Translations under genes and position numbers: made by a program
Shown here: positions 25,992 to 37,921 of the stretch, piece after piece
Layout: every line of letters starts with the position of its first letter
Position numbering within the stretch: the first letter of the stretch is position 1
The notes under the pieces: model-generated
The model's input: the letters and a program-made list of their open reading frames with translations, nothing else
What the model was told of the DNA's origin: nothing
Database searches by the model: none
DNA from: Triops longicaudatus
Lineage: Eukaryota; Arthropoda; Branchiopoda; Notostraca; Triopsidae
DNA: 64,000 nucleotides
Direction: 5' to 3'
NCBI GenBank assembly: GCA_022885665.1
Contig: JAGQDJ010000079.1
Location: 124,001-188,000, forward strand

Positions 25992-27255
25992 TGCAGGTTT
26001 AGTATTTCTAGAAATTTGTAAATTAAATAATAAGACATGAAACAAAATAAAGAATATGAAAACATTGCTAGGATCCTACCTGTTTTATACAGTCCGTTTT
26101 TTTTCGTGTAAACAACAAGACAGTGTTTGTCGAATAAGCTGGGCAAGTCATGACCGCTAGGCGTTGAGTTTCACGTTGGCGAGCAGATGGCTGCACTGAC
26201 TTTGAATGCGACTCGTTTTGAAAAATCGAAAATTATGAAAAGGATGCATAAAGCTAACAATGATGTACTATGATGTATTTGGCATCTGATATTAAGAGCA
26301 AAATGACAGAAGTTACAATGACACTTGTACTGCTAATAAACTAAATAAACAAGTAAACGATGTAACAAAGGCGTTTATTTACAATCCATAGAACGTATAG
26401 CATAAGTTGAACTGGAGACAGCTGAAGAGAGAAAGTAAGGAAAAAGTACTGAGTTGGGGGAAAGTTGAAAAAAAAACAGGAAGAAGTTCAAACGAAGGGT
26501 GATAGAAACAAGTTACGTGCTGAGGAACAGAAGAATTACAGAAAGAGGGGCAAAAAAAGGGGTAGGGGATCAAAAGCGTGACGAAGGACGAGGAGTTGGG
26601 CACGACGGAGAAAGGTTGCACAACTGGATAACGTTAAAATAATTGTTTAGTGGTTGTTTGGTATAACGAACAGTAGTTTCAAATAATTATGTAATTTTTC
26701 CATATGAAATTGAACAACTAACCAACTTACGAATAATTAGTTCATTGATTAATTGCAATGTTTAACTTCGCGCAAAAATAGTAAACGTAGAAGAACGTAG
26801 TAAATTTAATTGGACTGTATTTCTGATTACGAGACTTAAAACAAAAACGCTACAAATGATATACAAGTGATGTACAAAATATACAAATGATATACAAATG
26901 GCATTTCTTGTTGGTTTCTTGCAACGAAGAGAAAAAAAATACATTTCAATTTACTTCATTCCGGTTCAGTTCGTTGGTGTTTTGTTAGCTTCTCTTTTCG
27001 TCTTCTGGCACATAGAGGACTGATTTTAATAGTCAAGAGAACAAATGCCTTCAAAATTTTCCTTGGAAGTCACGAAACTTCTGCCAAATAAACTGTGGAT
27101 TGCATTTAAATTTTTGTGTCAAACGAACACTTGGTGTCGCTGAGATAAAGTTGGGTTGCTCGTTAACGTACAAATGGAACTGACTTCGCTGTTTGTACTC
27201 CCTTTTAGGGATTGTTGATGGCGCCGCCGCCTGGCTCTGCGCTGGGTAGTGATTC
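25992..27255. other. Intergenic region between divergent CWC25 and LSM12
   Basis: About 1.26 kb. It contains a purine-rich tract at 26400-26600 and a short tandem of ACAAATGATATACAA-like units near 26850-26900. Any missing CWC25 first exon would be here, but I found none. The minus-strand frame at 27051-27257 has no family resemblance. Confidence 0.45.
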
Positions 27256-28303
27256 ATGGCGATGGAAGAAGGAGCAGAGTATTTCTCGATAGGAAGTATC
27301 GTGTCGTGTAAAACATGCTACGACAAGGAAATTGAAGGCGAGGTTCTCGCTTTCGATGCCCTAACGAAAATGCTCATCATTAGTATCCTTTTCAAGCAAC
27401 TTAAGAGTTGGTTCTGTTTATGCAGAAATTTGCTTACTCTCCAGCAGAAACCTTTTACTTTCTCCTGTTTACCGGCCGAGCGCGAAGTTGTTTACATCGT
27501 CGGTTAAATGTGTTCTGGATTTCATTTTAACTATATTTAGTTTCAGAGTTGAAAAAGCTGTTCTGTTTTATGTTTTAGCCTGCGTAACGAAATAGACTCG
27601 CTTCGTATTTTAAGTTTCATGTAATGTTTTATACGTATTCTCCTCAACTACAACATTCCAGAACGTCCTGCTTCCTGTGGCCGCTCTGCACTTAATGACA
27701 TTCACGTCATTAACCTTGCAAAAGTAAGTGAGGTTCAAGTCAGGAAGGAAGGACCCAGCCCGCCTCCACTCCCTCCGAATCCCAACACCGAGAGAGTAAG
27801 TCAGTTTTACTTTTTCGTTGTGGACTACAACTTTTGCTTTCTTTAGTTACGCAGACGAGCTTGCAGTGAAGTCGAGAAGAAGCAACATCTTATCAAAGCC
27901 CTGTCAGCTGGCGTGTCACCCGAAGGACAAGGCGTATTCCAAGCTATTAGGAAAACGTAAAAGCTGTAATTCCCCTTTTTATGCTGTTTCATTGTTATTT
28001 TCTTCCAGAATTAATGAAGTCAAATGGCAAGGATTGAACATTCACGTCATGGATCTGACCATAACTCCGCCCTATCTGTCAGAAAACATCAAGGGAGACG
28101 GTACTACACAGGCTTACAATCACGTCAAGAAAATAGTAAGTGTTGTTTTATGCATACAACATTTTTCTGACTCTGTCGAAACTCTTTGACTAATCTTATA
28201 AATTCAACAGGTGGAAAAGCACCATAAAGAAATGGCTAAAGCAAATGAGTCCGATTTTGATAAACGTAACTCTCGTACATCCAGTCCAGGAACACCGCAG
28301 TAA
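27256..28303 (+). CDS. LSM12: LSM12 homolog
   Basis: Five exons join in phase: 27256-27382, 27662-27795, 27847-27956, 28009-28135, 28211-28303; 196 aa (human 195). LSM12 has an N-terminal Lsm domain and a C-terminal anticodon-binding-like (AD) domain; in flies it bridges ataxin-2 to translation of clock mRNA, and in mammals it is an NAADP-binding protein. Evidence: EYFSIGSIVSCKTCYDKEIEGEVLAFD (first 20: EYFSIGSIVSCKTCYDKEIE), NDIHVINLAKVSEVQV with Pro-rich PSPPPLPPNPN, SAGVSPEGQGVFQAI, and LTITPPYLSENIKGDG. All align with human LSM12. Start MAMEEG; the second ATG two codons later is an alternative. The gene converges on SLC7A6OS with 131 bp between stop codons. Confidence 0.95.
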
Positions 28304-28434
28304 AATTTTATTTTTTTTATCATTTTTTTTCTGTTAAGTTGAGCTACAAAAATGGGAGGAATGATGTTGCGATGCGATTAGTGCAGGGCAAAATACACTC
28401 CATCATAAAACAGTATGAGGTATTCAGGTTTCAA

Positions 28435-29763
28435 TTAATCGTAGTCGCTATCCTCTGATTCACCTTCTTCTTCACGTTTCATTCTTCTTTTGTAAGCGTC
28501 GTATGAACCATACACTGGCGATGCTTTTCTGGTATAGACTAGGTCATCCTCGTCCTCTTCGCTGTCGTCTAAAACATCTCATTAATTTATCCTCATTTTC
28601 TCATTCAACATTACTACCTAAATTCCATGGTTTTACAGCTTCTTCTAAGCCGTAATCGTCGCCGTCGTCTTCCCTAGAGTACAAGAGTGCATGAGTAACA
28701 TGCAATGGTTGTCATAGGTAATAGGGTTGTTTTCGCTCAGTCGCTAAAACTGATAAAGAATGTATCATTAACGAAAACAGGTCAATGTTTTACCGATAGT
28801 ATTCTTCATCGGACGGATAATCGTTTTTATAACAGTTTTCATCGTTCGAGTCCTCGTCGTCGTCCGCTATTTCCTCGTCGTCCCGATAATCACCATAATA
28901 TAACTCTTGCGTGTAAGGCTGTACACTAAAAAAATATTTGTTATACACACTTTTTACGTTTTAACTGGACTCACCTCAATATATTGTCAATTAGGCCGTC
29001 GTCCACATTCCATGCGTCGCTGTAGTACAGATCATATACGTAACTGAATTGCTGTGGATTCGGTTCCTTTACTAAAGGTACCCCATTCACTGCTATTGTC
29101 TCTTCCTTTCGAGAAAAGGCAGAATGATAGTCTCAAAATAATTCCTAATTTGTTGGTGTTGCAATACTTTAACAGTCTCCAAAACTTCTTCACTATCATT
29201 AACCAGATCATAGATTTGTAGCTTTGACTGTGAGGGATGTCTTGCAATTGCAGCGCTGTTAGTAGCGGTAGAATGTGATCCTTGTGCTTGCTTTGATTCT
29301 TCGTCAAGGGGCATTTCTCTTTGATGGCAGACAAGCTTGGACACACAAGTTATTCGTGACGCTATAGTACAGGCTACATTTTTACCTTGTATCTGCCCAT
29401 CTTCATAGATTCTTTTCTTTCCTTTTTCACTTGTTTCGCAACTTCTGCCAAGGGATCTCTGTTTTTAATATCCTTTTTGGCTCTTTGACAACTCTCTCTA
29501 TAGTTCCGAGCGATTTCGAAAACATCTTCTTCCTACAAAGAGAGAAAAAAAATAAGCATGCGTGGGTAAAAAGCTACAGGCAAAAGTATAACTGCGTTTA
29601 CCTTGTTCTCCAGTGTTCCACAGAACTGCAACACATTTTCGACTTTCTGACTTATTACGCCACTTGGTGTTACACAATTGCTAATTTTGCGCTTCTTGAA
29701 GGCCAGTAACAGAGCTTCCACAGGTTCTTCATCTAGTCGCCTTTTAACACGTACAAACGCCAT
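28435..29763 (-). CDS. SLC7A6OS: SLC7A6OS / Iwr1, RNA polymerase II nuclear import factor
   Basis: Seven exons join in phase: 29763-29602, 29532-29386, 29335-29168, 29105-28975, 28925-28794, 28673-28618, 28568-28435; 309 aa, the same as human. In yeast, Iwr1 binds assembled RNA polymerase II and supplies its nuclear localisation signal. Evidence: start MAFVRVKRRLDEEPVEALLL, as in the family (LRVKRK...PAEALVL), the Iwr1 motif YVYDLYYSDAW followed by GLIDNILSVQPYTQEL, a run of Asp/Glu (DDDEDSNDENCYKNDYPSDE), and the tail YGSYDAYKRRM...DSDYD. Two short internal introns (29106-29167, 28569-28617) had to be placed to keep the frame; both have usable splice sites. It shares a 438-bp divergent promoter with ZDHHC. 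Confidence 0.9.
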
Positions 29764-30201
29764 TACGAAGACTGCTTACTGACAAGCAATCTGACAAATA
29801 TGTAATCTTCAGACTGACTGGAAAGCTGTCCTATGCAAATAATATAAACCAAAGTATTATTTTTCAAATAATTCGAAAATAAGTACCTGTAGTGTGGGTC
29901 AAAACCAGTTATGGTATGTTGCTTTTACCTCAGGGAAGTTTATAAGCCACCTAAAGCTTTCTGAAATGTCTGACTCGTCGAAATAGTAAACGGTCACGGT
30001 TTGTATACTCAAATCTTAAAGTGGCTCTTTTTTTGTGTGACTAAAGATGGTGTTGGTTTAAACTACTAGGGTGCGTTGAGAGCTGTTTGTTGTCGTTTCA
30101 TTTTTTACCCAACTTCTTTTCAGTTTTTATTTGAAAGTAACGTGTTCAAATGATGTTGTGACATTGTAGCTTAGTTTGCGACGTTTATAATACTGAAAAG
30201 A
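29764..30201. promoter_or_regulatory. Divergent promoter region, SLC7A6OS and ZDHHC genes
   Basis: 438 bp between two start codons pointing away from each other; no other gene fits, so both promoters must lie here or inside 5' exons. No TATA box or named motif was recognised. Confidence 0.5.
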
Positions 30202-31501
30202 ATGCAAGTACGGGGTTTTGATTACTCAGACTGGGAACTATCCCAGCAGCAACTTGAAACTGACCTGCACAATAGTTGTTTAAATGGCAGATTCTGGTGC
30301 ATACGAGTAAGTTTCCTTATGTACAAAATTCCCTTTGCTAACTTTTTCTCTTTTTTTCAGGATATATGTGGTATAATCTGTGCTATTTTGACATGGAGTC
30401 TTATCCTTTATGCCAAGTTTGTGGTTTACTGGATTATCCTAATACCCACCATGCCTTCATTCTACGGTGTCGCTAATTCAGTCTTGTTTCTAATCTTGGG
30501 CTTGCTGGCCTTCTCTTCGCATGTCCGAACAATGATAACGGATCCCGTACGGAGAATTCCTTAGCAGAATCTGTTCTTGCTTAATTCTTCGTTATTATCT
30601 TTACCTATTCGTTACCTGGTTTTATCGTATTATAGGGAGCAGTGCCAAGAGGGAATGCTACGAAAGAAAACATTCAAAAAATGGGAATCAAGGAAGGCCA
30701 AGTCATTTTTAAATGTGCAAAATGCTGCTCCATCAAACCTGACAGAGCACATCATTGTTCAGTTTGTCAAAGGTCAGTCCCTGTTTTGCTTTTTATGAAG
30801 GATATACTAATGTGTTTGTATTAACTACGAATAGGTGTGTTCGTAAGATGGACCATCACTGCCCATGGGTCAACAATTGCGTTGGAGAGAACAATCAGAA
30901 ATTTTTTGTCCTTTTCACGGTATATATTTTTTCCGGTCAAATTCGTGACTAGAACTTTTTTTTTTTGTCTTTTTAGTTTTATATAGCTTCGATGTCTGTT
31001 CATGCCCTATTCATGGTGGTCCAACAATTTTCGTGGTGCGTCAAAAGTGACTGGTCAACATGCTCGCCATTTACGCCTCCTGCAACCGTCGTACTGCTAA
31101 TATTTTTAGCTTTTGAGGCCCTTCTTTTTGCCATTTTCACGTCCATAATGTTAGGCACACAGTTACACGCGATTTGGCACGATCAAACCGTAAGTACTTT
31201 TGTTGCTTTTGAATTGCGCTAAACTAGTTAGTGTCGAATCCAGGTTGTATCTCTACAACCGCCATACGTAGCCGTGTTTTTGTTTAGATATTTCGAAGAA
31301 CTCATTTATTAATAATTATATTTCTTGTATTGTTAGGGTATCGAACAACTAAAAAAAGAAGAAGCTCGATGGGTGAAGAAATCGCGTTGGAAGTCTATTC
31401 AAGCTGTCTTTGGCCGCTTTTCTGTTGCATGGTTCTCACCGTTTACGACGACACAGTTAGAAGCGAGAAGAAAGAAGCATCTCTTTTTGTATTCCGTATA
31501 A
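30202..31501 (+). CDS. DHHC palmitoyltransferase, ZDHHC3/ZDHHC7 (GODZ) type
   Basis: Six exons join in phase: 30202-30306, 30361-30546, 30636-30772, 30835-30919, 30977-31189, 31337-31501; 296 aa. The enzyme S-palmitoylates membrane-associated proteins in the Golgi. Evidence: DICGIICAILTWSLILYAKF (TM1), SSHVRTMITDPGAVPRGNAT (DPG motif), the zinc-finger Cys pattern KCAKCCSIKPDRAHHCSVCQRC, and DHHCPWVNNCVGENNQ, with the catalytic Cys at about 152 spanning exons 3-4. Two C-terminal TM segments follow, then TQLHAIWHDQTGIEQLKKEE. The chain ends SV, as in ZDHHC3/7. I cannot separate ZDHHC3 from ZDHHC7; invertebrates usually have one gene for both. Confidence 0.94.
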
Positions 31502-32105
31502 GGCCTTAAGATGCGTCAAGCTTCTGATAATTCGCTTCAACGTAACAAGTCGCAGTGCCGTCCTATGTGATTTTGTGTTGTAGCACCATCACCGGAACTG
31601 TGTTAAAACGACACTCTTACATACCTGCTGACTTTTTTCCCCACGTCAGTCTGACCATGTACAGACATTTTTCCGTTTCCATTGCACTTTGTTATGATGC
31701 CTTGCGTAGTTTATAGTCGTATACATATATCAGCGTATTGTCTGGTAACCGGACTCCTTGTTGCTTTTTTTAGTGCATGTCTCATCTTTCCCTTTTTCAT
31801 CCGTTCGCCTGTTGCGTCGCCTTGAGACGTCGTTGGTGCAAAGTGGCGATTCATTTGGAACTGAACGAAGTTTTCCCGTTATCTGGTTCCTAGTTGACCT
31901 TGGAACCCAACCGTCTGACTGTTCGCTCGTCTTTGTACGCAGTGCCAGCTTTGAGGGCTAGGCCGTTAGGACGTCAAGTTTGAGCTTGTACTATTACTTA
32001 TGCAGTTGTCGTTTCGTTAAGCTGTTTGCCAGTGTTGCGCGAAAATAGTTTGGCGAAAGAATACAGTCGGAATATTCTCGGAATTTAAAGTTAAGTACAT
32101 AGAAA
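31502..32105. other. Intergenic region, ZDHHC 3' side to PEP-synthase-like gene
   Basis: About 600 bp between tandem genes, holding the ZDHHC 3'-UTR and the promoter of the next gene. The frame at 31758-31961 has no supporting features. Nothing else seen. Confidence 0.45.
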
Positions 32106-35100
32106 ATGCCTGCGTGGCTCTTGTGGTTGGTGCTAGGTGCCCCGGTAATCGCCGCAATAGTAAAACTTACGGTGCGTCCGCCACGAAGGCCTAAGCTGCT
32201 AACTACTCCTTATACACGACCAGGCACGTAATTCACTTGAGCTGTACTAATACTCGCTCATATTCCGTATTCAGGTCCATGGCATTTTTTAAAGCGCATT
32301 ACTGCCAGGATTTTTCTTATCCGAAGGCGTCGAAGATTGCCGCGCCTGATTGACACATATGATGTGAAGTCTAATTCGTACTCAAGACTTGGTATAGCCC
32401 CTTCCGAAAGGGAAGAAGCCATGGAGTCACCAAGGGTTTTGACACATCGAGAAGTAGGAATTGTATACTAGAAAACTATTTTTTGGAGGAACGATTTCTT
32501 TTAGGCCGAGGATGGAATGTTCATTTACGGTACAGACAAAGCTGGCAACAGCCTTGACCTAAAGTTGCATCGTAAAATCGGGCGCTTAGCGGAGGTCTTC
32601 TTTATTTTTAAGCTCTCTGATGGAACTACTTACCAGCTGCCTGGTTCTTTTTATAACGTTAAGTATTTAAATAAATTATTCTAATTAAAATTGTAGGAGC
32701 ACCGGATACTCTCATTACTAATACTGACGGCAAGTCGTTTACGGCGGGCGGTATTAAGCTTCTAGTCATTGAGCCAATGAGAAAATGGCGAGTTTTATTC
32801 AACGGTTTGGTTAGAAAAAGTAAAGGACAGCATGAAGAAATTGTTCACCTTCGGATGAATTTTATGTACGGTTGACCGTATCAATTATTTGCTTTTCTCA
32901 ACGCCTAAGAATTATGCTGCTGTATTTAGTTGGACGGCCTTTAGCCGGCCTTACGAATTTAAACGCGAATTTAGCCGTGGGCTACTAGCAGAAGCCATGG
33001 CTAGGGAATTGTGGCGAAGTCGTATGAACTGGAAACTGATGTGGTGAGCTTAACGTTATCTTCTGTTTATTCAACCTATTCGCTGCTTGTGTCTTCGTGT
33101 TGATCTTTGCTAGCATCTTGTGTTTCAGTCACTTTTCATTCCTTCTTTGTCTGTTGATCATTTAAGCCATTATTATCTAATCGCAAAACGTCCTATAGCG
33201 AGTCACCTTGGGACGGTTTTGATCAGTGGGGCACGCTTTACGGGTTTTATCAAGAAGGCGTTGATATTAAAGAGCACATCGTTCATTTACGGGGATTACG
33301 ACAAAGAAGATGGGGTAAAAGCAATCCGGCCACGTTGCACCGAACTTTGTCCCTAGTTGTCAATGCTCCTGACGGAACATCCGTCTGTATTAATGCAATT
33401 AGTGACTCATCGAAATTAACACAGTAAGTTTGCATTTACTTGAGCAAACTACTTGAGCACAGTATTACTAATCTGACTTAGCGAGGTCTGGGGACACGTG
33501 TTTCACCCAATGGGACATGTTACTCGGGTCACGTCATGCGACTTGGACTTGAAAGATATTGGAGAAAGCGGAACTTTGCCCCGGCATTTTACCATACGCT
33601 TAGCAGCTCGGTTTACCTCGTATCACTTAATTGTTCACCTCACGGGAAATGAAGTAGAGACCTTTAGCGGAAGACCTTGGGACAGAAGAACGCAGCATTT
33701 CTATTGTCAAGCAACTTTAAATGCTCAACAATGCAGAGCTGTTTTATTACTCAACAATCGGTAGCTTGTTTACATTTCTGCGGACAACTAGAAAATTTTT
33801 GTCCATAGTTTCTTGGGCCAGAGCACGTTAGGCAATGTCCAGTCGGTTCCATTTCTGGGAGAGCCTGATCGCGAGCCGGTTATAGACGAGCGAAAGCTTC
33901 TTTTACTTCCTTTTGAAAGCGAAGGCTGCAGGTTTTCTAGCTTGGTCGGCGGTAAAGGATCATCGTTAGCTTTGCTGACATCGTTACAAGGAAAAGCTGG
34001 TCTACCTCAGGTAATCCCTTTCCTGTTAATTGTCAAATCGAACAAACTTCCCCTGTTAATTGTCAATTCGAACAAAATGTCCGATTTTCCACTACTGTTA
34101 CTGCCGACGTACATTGAAGCCTAACGCTCTGATGATTTTAAATTTTTCCATTTTGTGGTAAAAGTATCCGTCCTGAACACCAGATTTTTGAGAAATAAAG
34201 TTTAAATTCGTTTGGAAATTTCCACTTTTCTTAAAAAAAGTTGCCAGTATTAATTCTTCCAGAGAGACAGCAACATTTTTTCCTATCACCTTTTTCGTGT
34301 TTCTCCTGATAAACGTTGTCATCGATTAATTGATAAATTTGTCATCGATTTAGAGCGCAAATTTTAAAACTAGGTCCTTTTCGTAGTTCATAGTGCCCAA
34401 CGGATTCAGTATCACACTTACTGCATGGAAAAAGCAAATCGGCTCTAGTCTGGAAATCGCAGCTGCCTTACGTCGTGTTGAAGATGTTGCGCGTGGCCGA
34501 GTTGAAGGCAGCCTGGAGGAAGCCTGCACTAAGTATTTATTTCTGTAAGATGTCAGGTGAAATTTTAACCAGCAAATTTAGAGCTACGGAGCTAATAATG
34601 GAGACAGACATGGACGGCGACATCCGTTCGGCAGTAGAGGAAGCTTTAAAGAAATTCGATTTGGGGAAATCACGTTTTGCTGTTCGTTCTTCAGCTTTTG
34701 GAGAGGATGGCGAAGCTTTGTCGTCAGCAGGACAAAATGCAACCATTCTAGGTTGTACCGGAATTGATAGCATTCTCAAAGCTACCGTGCAATGTTGGAG
34801 TTCTCTTTTGTCTTTCAACTCCGTAGAGTACAGGAGGTAATTTCGTTTCTAGTTTGAAAATTTTCAGGCCTACGAAGATAATTTATCTGGTTAGACGACA
34901 TGGTCAAGAACTCGTTCCAGGGATGAGCGTGGTGGTACAAGAAATCGTGGATGCGAACGTTGCTGGTGTCCTATTCACTGTCGATCCTTCAACTGGAAAT
35001 CCTGGCAGAATGATTATCACAGCTAATCACGGACTTGGCGAAGTAGTTTCGTACAAAATAAAGTTTACGTTGTCTTATAACCTCTTTACTAGTCAGTAGT

Positions 35101-37754
35101 CTCTGGCAGCTCGGAACCTGATACGATAATTCTTGAGAGGACATATAGCAATGTTTTAAGCGTTTTACAAAAAACAGTTGGTGCGAAGAAGACGAAAACT
35201 GTACTAACAGGTTCGATCGTGTTTATTTCTGTGCATAGTCACTTATTTCTCGCGTACTTAAGAATCGGGCACGACGGAAGTCGAGGTTTCCAGCGAAGAT
35301 GCATCTGCCCTATGCTTAGACGAGAATCTGTGTTTGCAGCTCGGGAAACATGGGGTCTACCTTGAGCAAGCGTTTGGAAGTCCACGTGATATCGAATTCG
35401 CTATTGCACAAGTAAAGCATTCTTTGACGTTTATTACTTGCATTTCATTTTTTTTTTTTATTTGTTATTTGGCACAGGGGAAGATTTATCTTTTGCAAGC
35501 TAGGCCCATTACAGCCTTGGGTAATTGGACTGATTTCGAATTAAGCCATGAACAAGATTCACCAATCATTTGTGATAAAGAGTACCTCACCAAAGCAAAT
35601 ACCGGGTAAGAAATGCCATATAACAGCGTGCAACTAATCGTAAGCTGTTTTTAGGGAAGTCATCCCGGGAGCGTCCTCTCCTTTGACGTTATCAACGTTA
35701 TGTCGGCTTTTGGACTTGGGTATTCAGAGGAGTTTAACAGAGAAAATTGGTAGACCATGGGAAGTTTGCCCTTGGGTGATCAAGCAGACCGGCTTTTCAC
35801 AGTATCACGTATTTCTCAACGTCATCAACACTATGCTCAATTCCCCAGAAGAAAAACTAAACATCGCAAACTATGCGGTTGATATGGCAGTATTTGGCCA
35901 CATCGCAACGGACGAAAAGTTGCACTCCTTAGGTGTTGCAAGGTTCGGAGTCCTTAATGTTGCGAAGAAATTTTGGAGATACTATTACATCTTGCACGTA
36001 ATATAGTCAGATCGCAGTTTCCTTTTACTTCAGTTTTACTATAGGATTTCTTGTTCAACCGCAAGAGGACGAAGAAGGCCGCTGCGAGGTTTGAACACTT
36101 CAATGTTCCAGCTGAGAACTTTCACGAAGCTGAAGACTTGTATCACTGCATTTGTAGAAAACTACCCGAAATGCTTAACGTAAGAAGTTTGAAATATTTG
36201 ATTCACAGAAGCTTTTACGTCGGAAAATTCTTCACTTTCTCGTAGATGAGTTACATTCACACCCAGACCAGTGAGGTAGCAACGACTGCGCAACTTATTG
36301 GTTTTATTCTCTTATTGGATGGAAAAACCGAGCTGACATCCGAATTACTGTCTGAAGTATCTGTACTCTTCTCATCGTGTGCAGATGTCGAGTCTGCCGA
36401 AGTTCCTATAGCAATGAAAAAACTCGCAGATGCCGTCAAGGCATCTGAAGAATGCATGGAGTTTTTGGAGATGTCTGCCGATGTTGCTGCCGTCTGGCTG
36501 CAGACTCATCCCGGTAACCCCGGAGTCCAATATCGAGATTTTATTAAGAGACATGGGCATCGGTGCATTAGAGAAGTAAAAGTTTTTTTCTTTTAATGGA
36601 CAAATGCAATGACGGTTTCTTTCCTTCAGTTTGACTTCGCTGTAAAACCGTGGGGATTAGATCCACGCAGTTTAGTATCTATTTTGCAATCCATGATTCG
36701 TGTACCCGATCAACATTCCAAAAAGAAAGCTGAAGACGAATGGAAAACGGTCTTAAATCGTTTTAAGCCGAGTATACAGTAAGTCGTGCATAAAGTGGAA
36801 ACATCGCCTGCCATGATTTCTGTTGCATTTCTTTCGTCATAAGGCGCGCATTGCGTTGGATTATTCCCATGTCTCGAACAGCGATAGGCTGTCGAGAGCA
36901 GACCAAGTCTCTGCTAATTCGCACAGTTCACGCGTTCCGCTTAGCATACCAAAGACTGGGCAGCTTACTCGTATATGAAGGCAAACTCCCTGAAGCTGAC
37001 CTCATTTATTATTTGTCACATTACGAAGTTGGATTACTAATTAGAACGCGAGACCCTCAGCTTATTTCTAAGTAAGTCTGCTTAGACGTTAGAATGGCAA
37101 GGTTGAAAATACACCGTGGTGTAATTTCTCTAGAGCTATCCGACGCCGTAAAATGCAACAATCTTGGGATTCTCTACAGTTTCCTGAAATCTGCATCGGA
37201 CTGCCTCAACCGGTGAGTTTGCAGTACATTAGTGCGATGTTAATTATTAGAATACCTATAGGAAAACGAGAAGAGTGACGTCGATACGACCGGAAGTACA
37301 GTGTCCTTAAAAGGTACTCCGGTCTACCGAGGAAAGGTTAAAGGAATTGGAAGAGTTGTACTGACGTTGGAAGAGGCCAAGTCCATCCAACCAGGAGATA
37401 TACTTATTACTCGTGCCACAGATATCGGATGGAGCCCATATTTCCCGCTCCTTTCAGGGGTTGTAACGGAACTAGGTGGACTCATTTCGCACGGTATACA
37501 ACAATCCTGCCTTTTTGTCTTTAAAAAATTACGTATTTTTGTTTTCGGAACTAATAGGGGCAGTTGTCGCCCGAGAGTACGGTCTCCCGTGCATTGTGGG
37601 AGCTCAGAAAGCTACGCAGCTATTTCATTCAGGTAATCAATATTTTTCGTGTATTAGGCGAATACTAACACAGTATTAATCCCCGAACACAGGCAACTTA
37701 GTGGTGTTAGATGGAAGTACCGGTATTCTTTCCAAAGTTGATTCGGATTCTTAG
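32106..37754 (+). CDS. PEP-synthase / rifampin phosphotransferase / PigC-like protein, membrane-anchored
   Basis: Twenty-three exons join in phase: 32106-32223, 32275-32453, 32505-32643, 32697-32865, 32930-33043, 33199-33423, 33482-33760, 33809-34010, 34387-34532, 34573-34836, 34868-35050, 35110-35210, 35263-35411, 35478-35605, 35655-35997, 36045-36179, 36246-36575, 36630-36778, 36844-37071, 37134-37212, 37262-37493, 37558-37632, 37693-37754; 1342 aa. Residues 2-20 form a hydrophobic anchor (PAWLLWLVLGAPVIAAIVKL), then a roughly 400-residue animal-type N-terminal region. A PPDK_N/ATP-grasp part spans about 445-800 (SLVGGKGSSLALL, VPNGFSIT, FAVRSSAFGEDG, VVVQEIVDANVAGVLFTVDP, IYLLQARPIT). A linker resembling the substrate domain of bacterial RPH/PigC follows. 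The C-terminal swivelling His domain is intact (TELGGLISHGAVVAREYGLP, His about 1297). The catalytic parts suggest real phosphotransfer; the animal substrate is unknown. Intron 1 needs a GC donor, and the exon 9/10 junction is tentative. Confidence 0.88.
34022..34082 (+). repeat. Two-copy direct repeat in an intron of the PEP-synthase-like gene
   Basis: A unit of about 31 bp, starting CCTGTTAATTGTCAA and ending CGAACAAA, occurs twice side by side with a few mismatches, inside intron 8 just after its donor site. Confidence 0.7.
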
Positions 37755-37921
37755 TCCCCGTTTAGTCACAAATGATAGTTCAGTGCATGGAGTGTCAAGC
37801 AATACGACATTTGAATAAGTAGTTGCAATAAAATTTCTTTCGATTCGTAAGGCTATGGTCACAAGGCACAACAGTTCAAGAAAGCAAACGGTATATAATT
37901 TTTGTAGGGCCGTCCAAAGCG

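Noticed and set aside
27051..27257. 68-codon minus-strand frame starting opposite the LSM12 ATG
   Set aside because: No resemblance to any family, no splice continuation; probably chance in the LSM12 promoter.
34532..34572. Alternative acceptors at 34548 and 34557 for the short PEP-synthase-like intron
   Set aside because: Both bring immediate in-frame stops; only the acceptor at 34572 keeps the frame, although the 40-bp intron is short.
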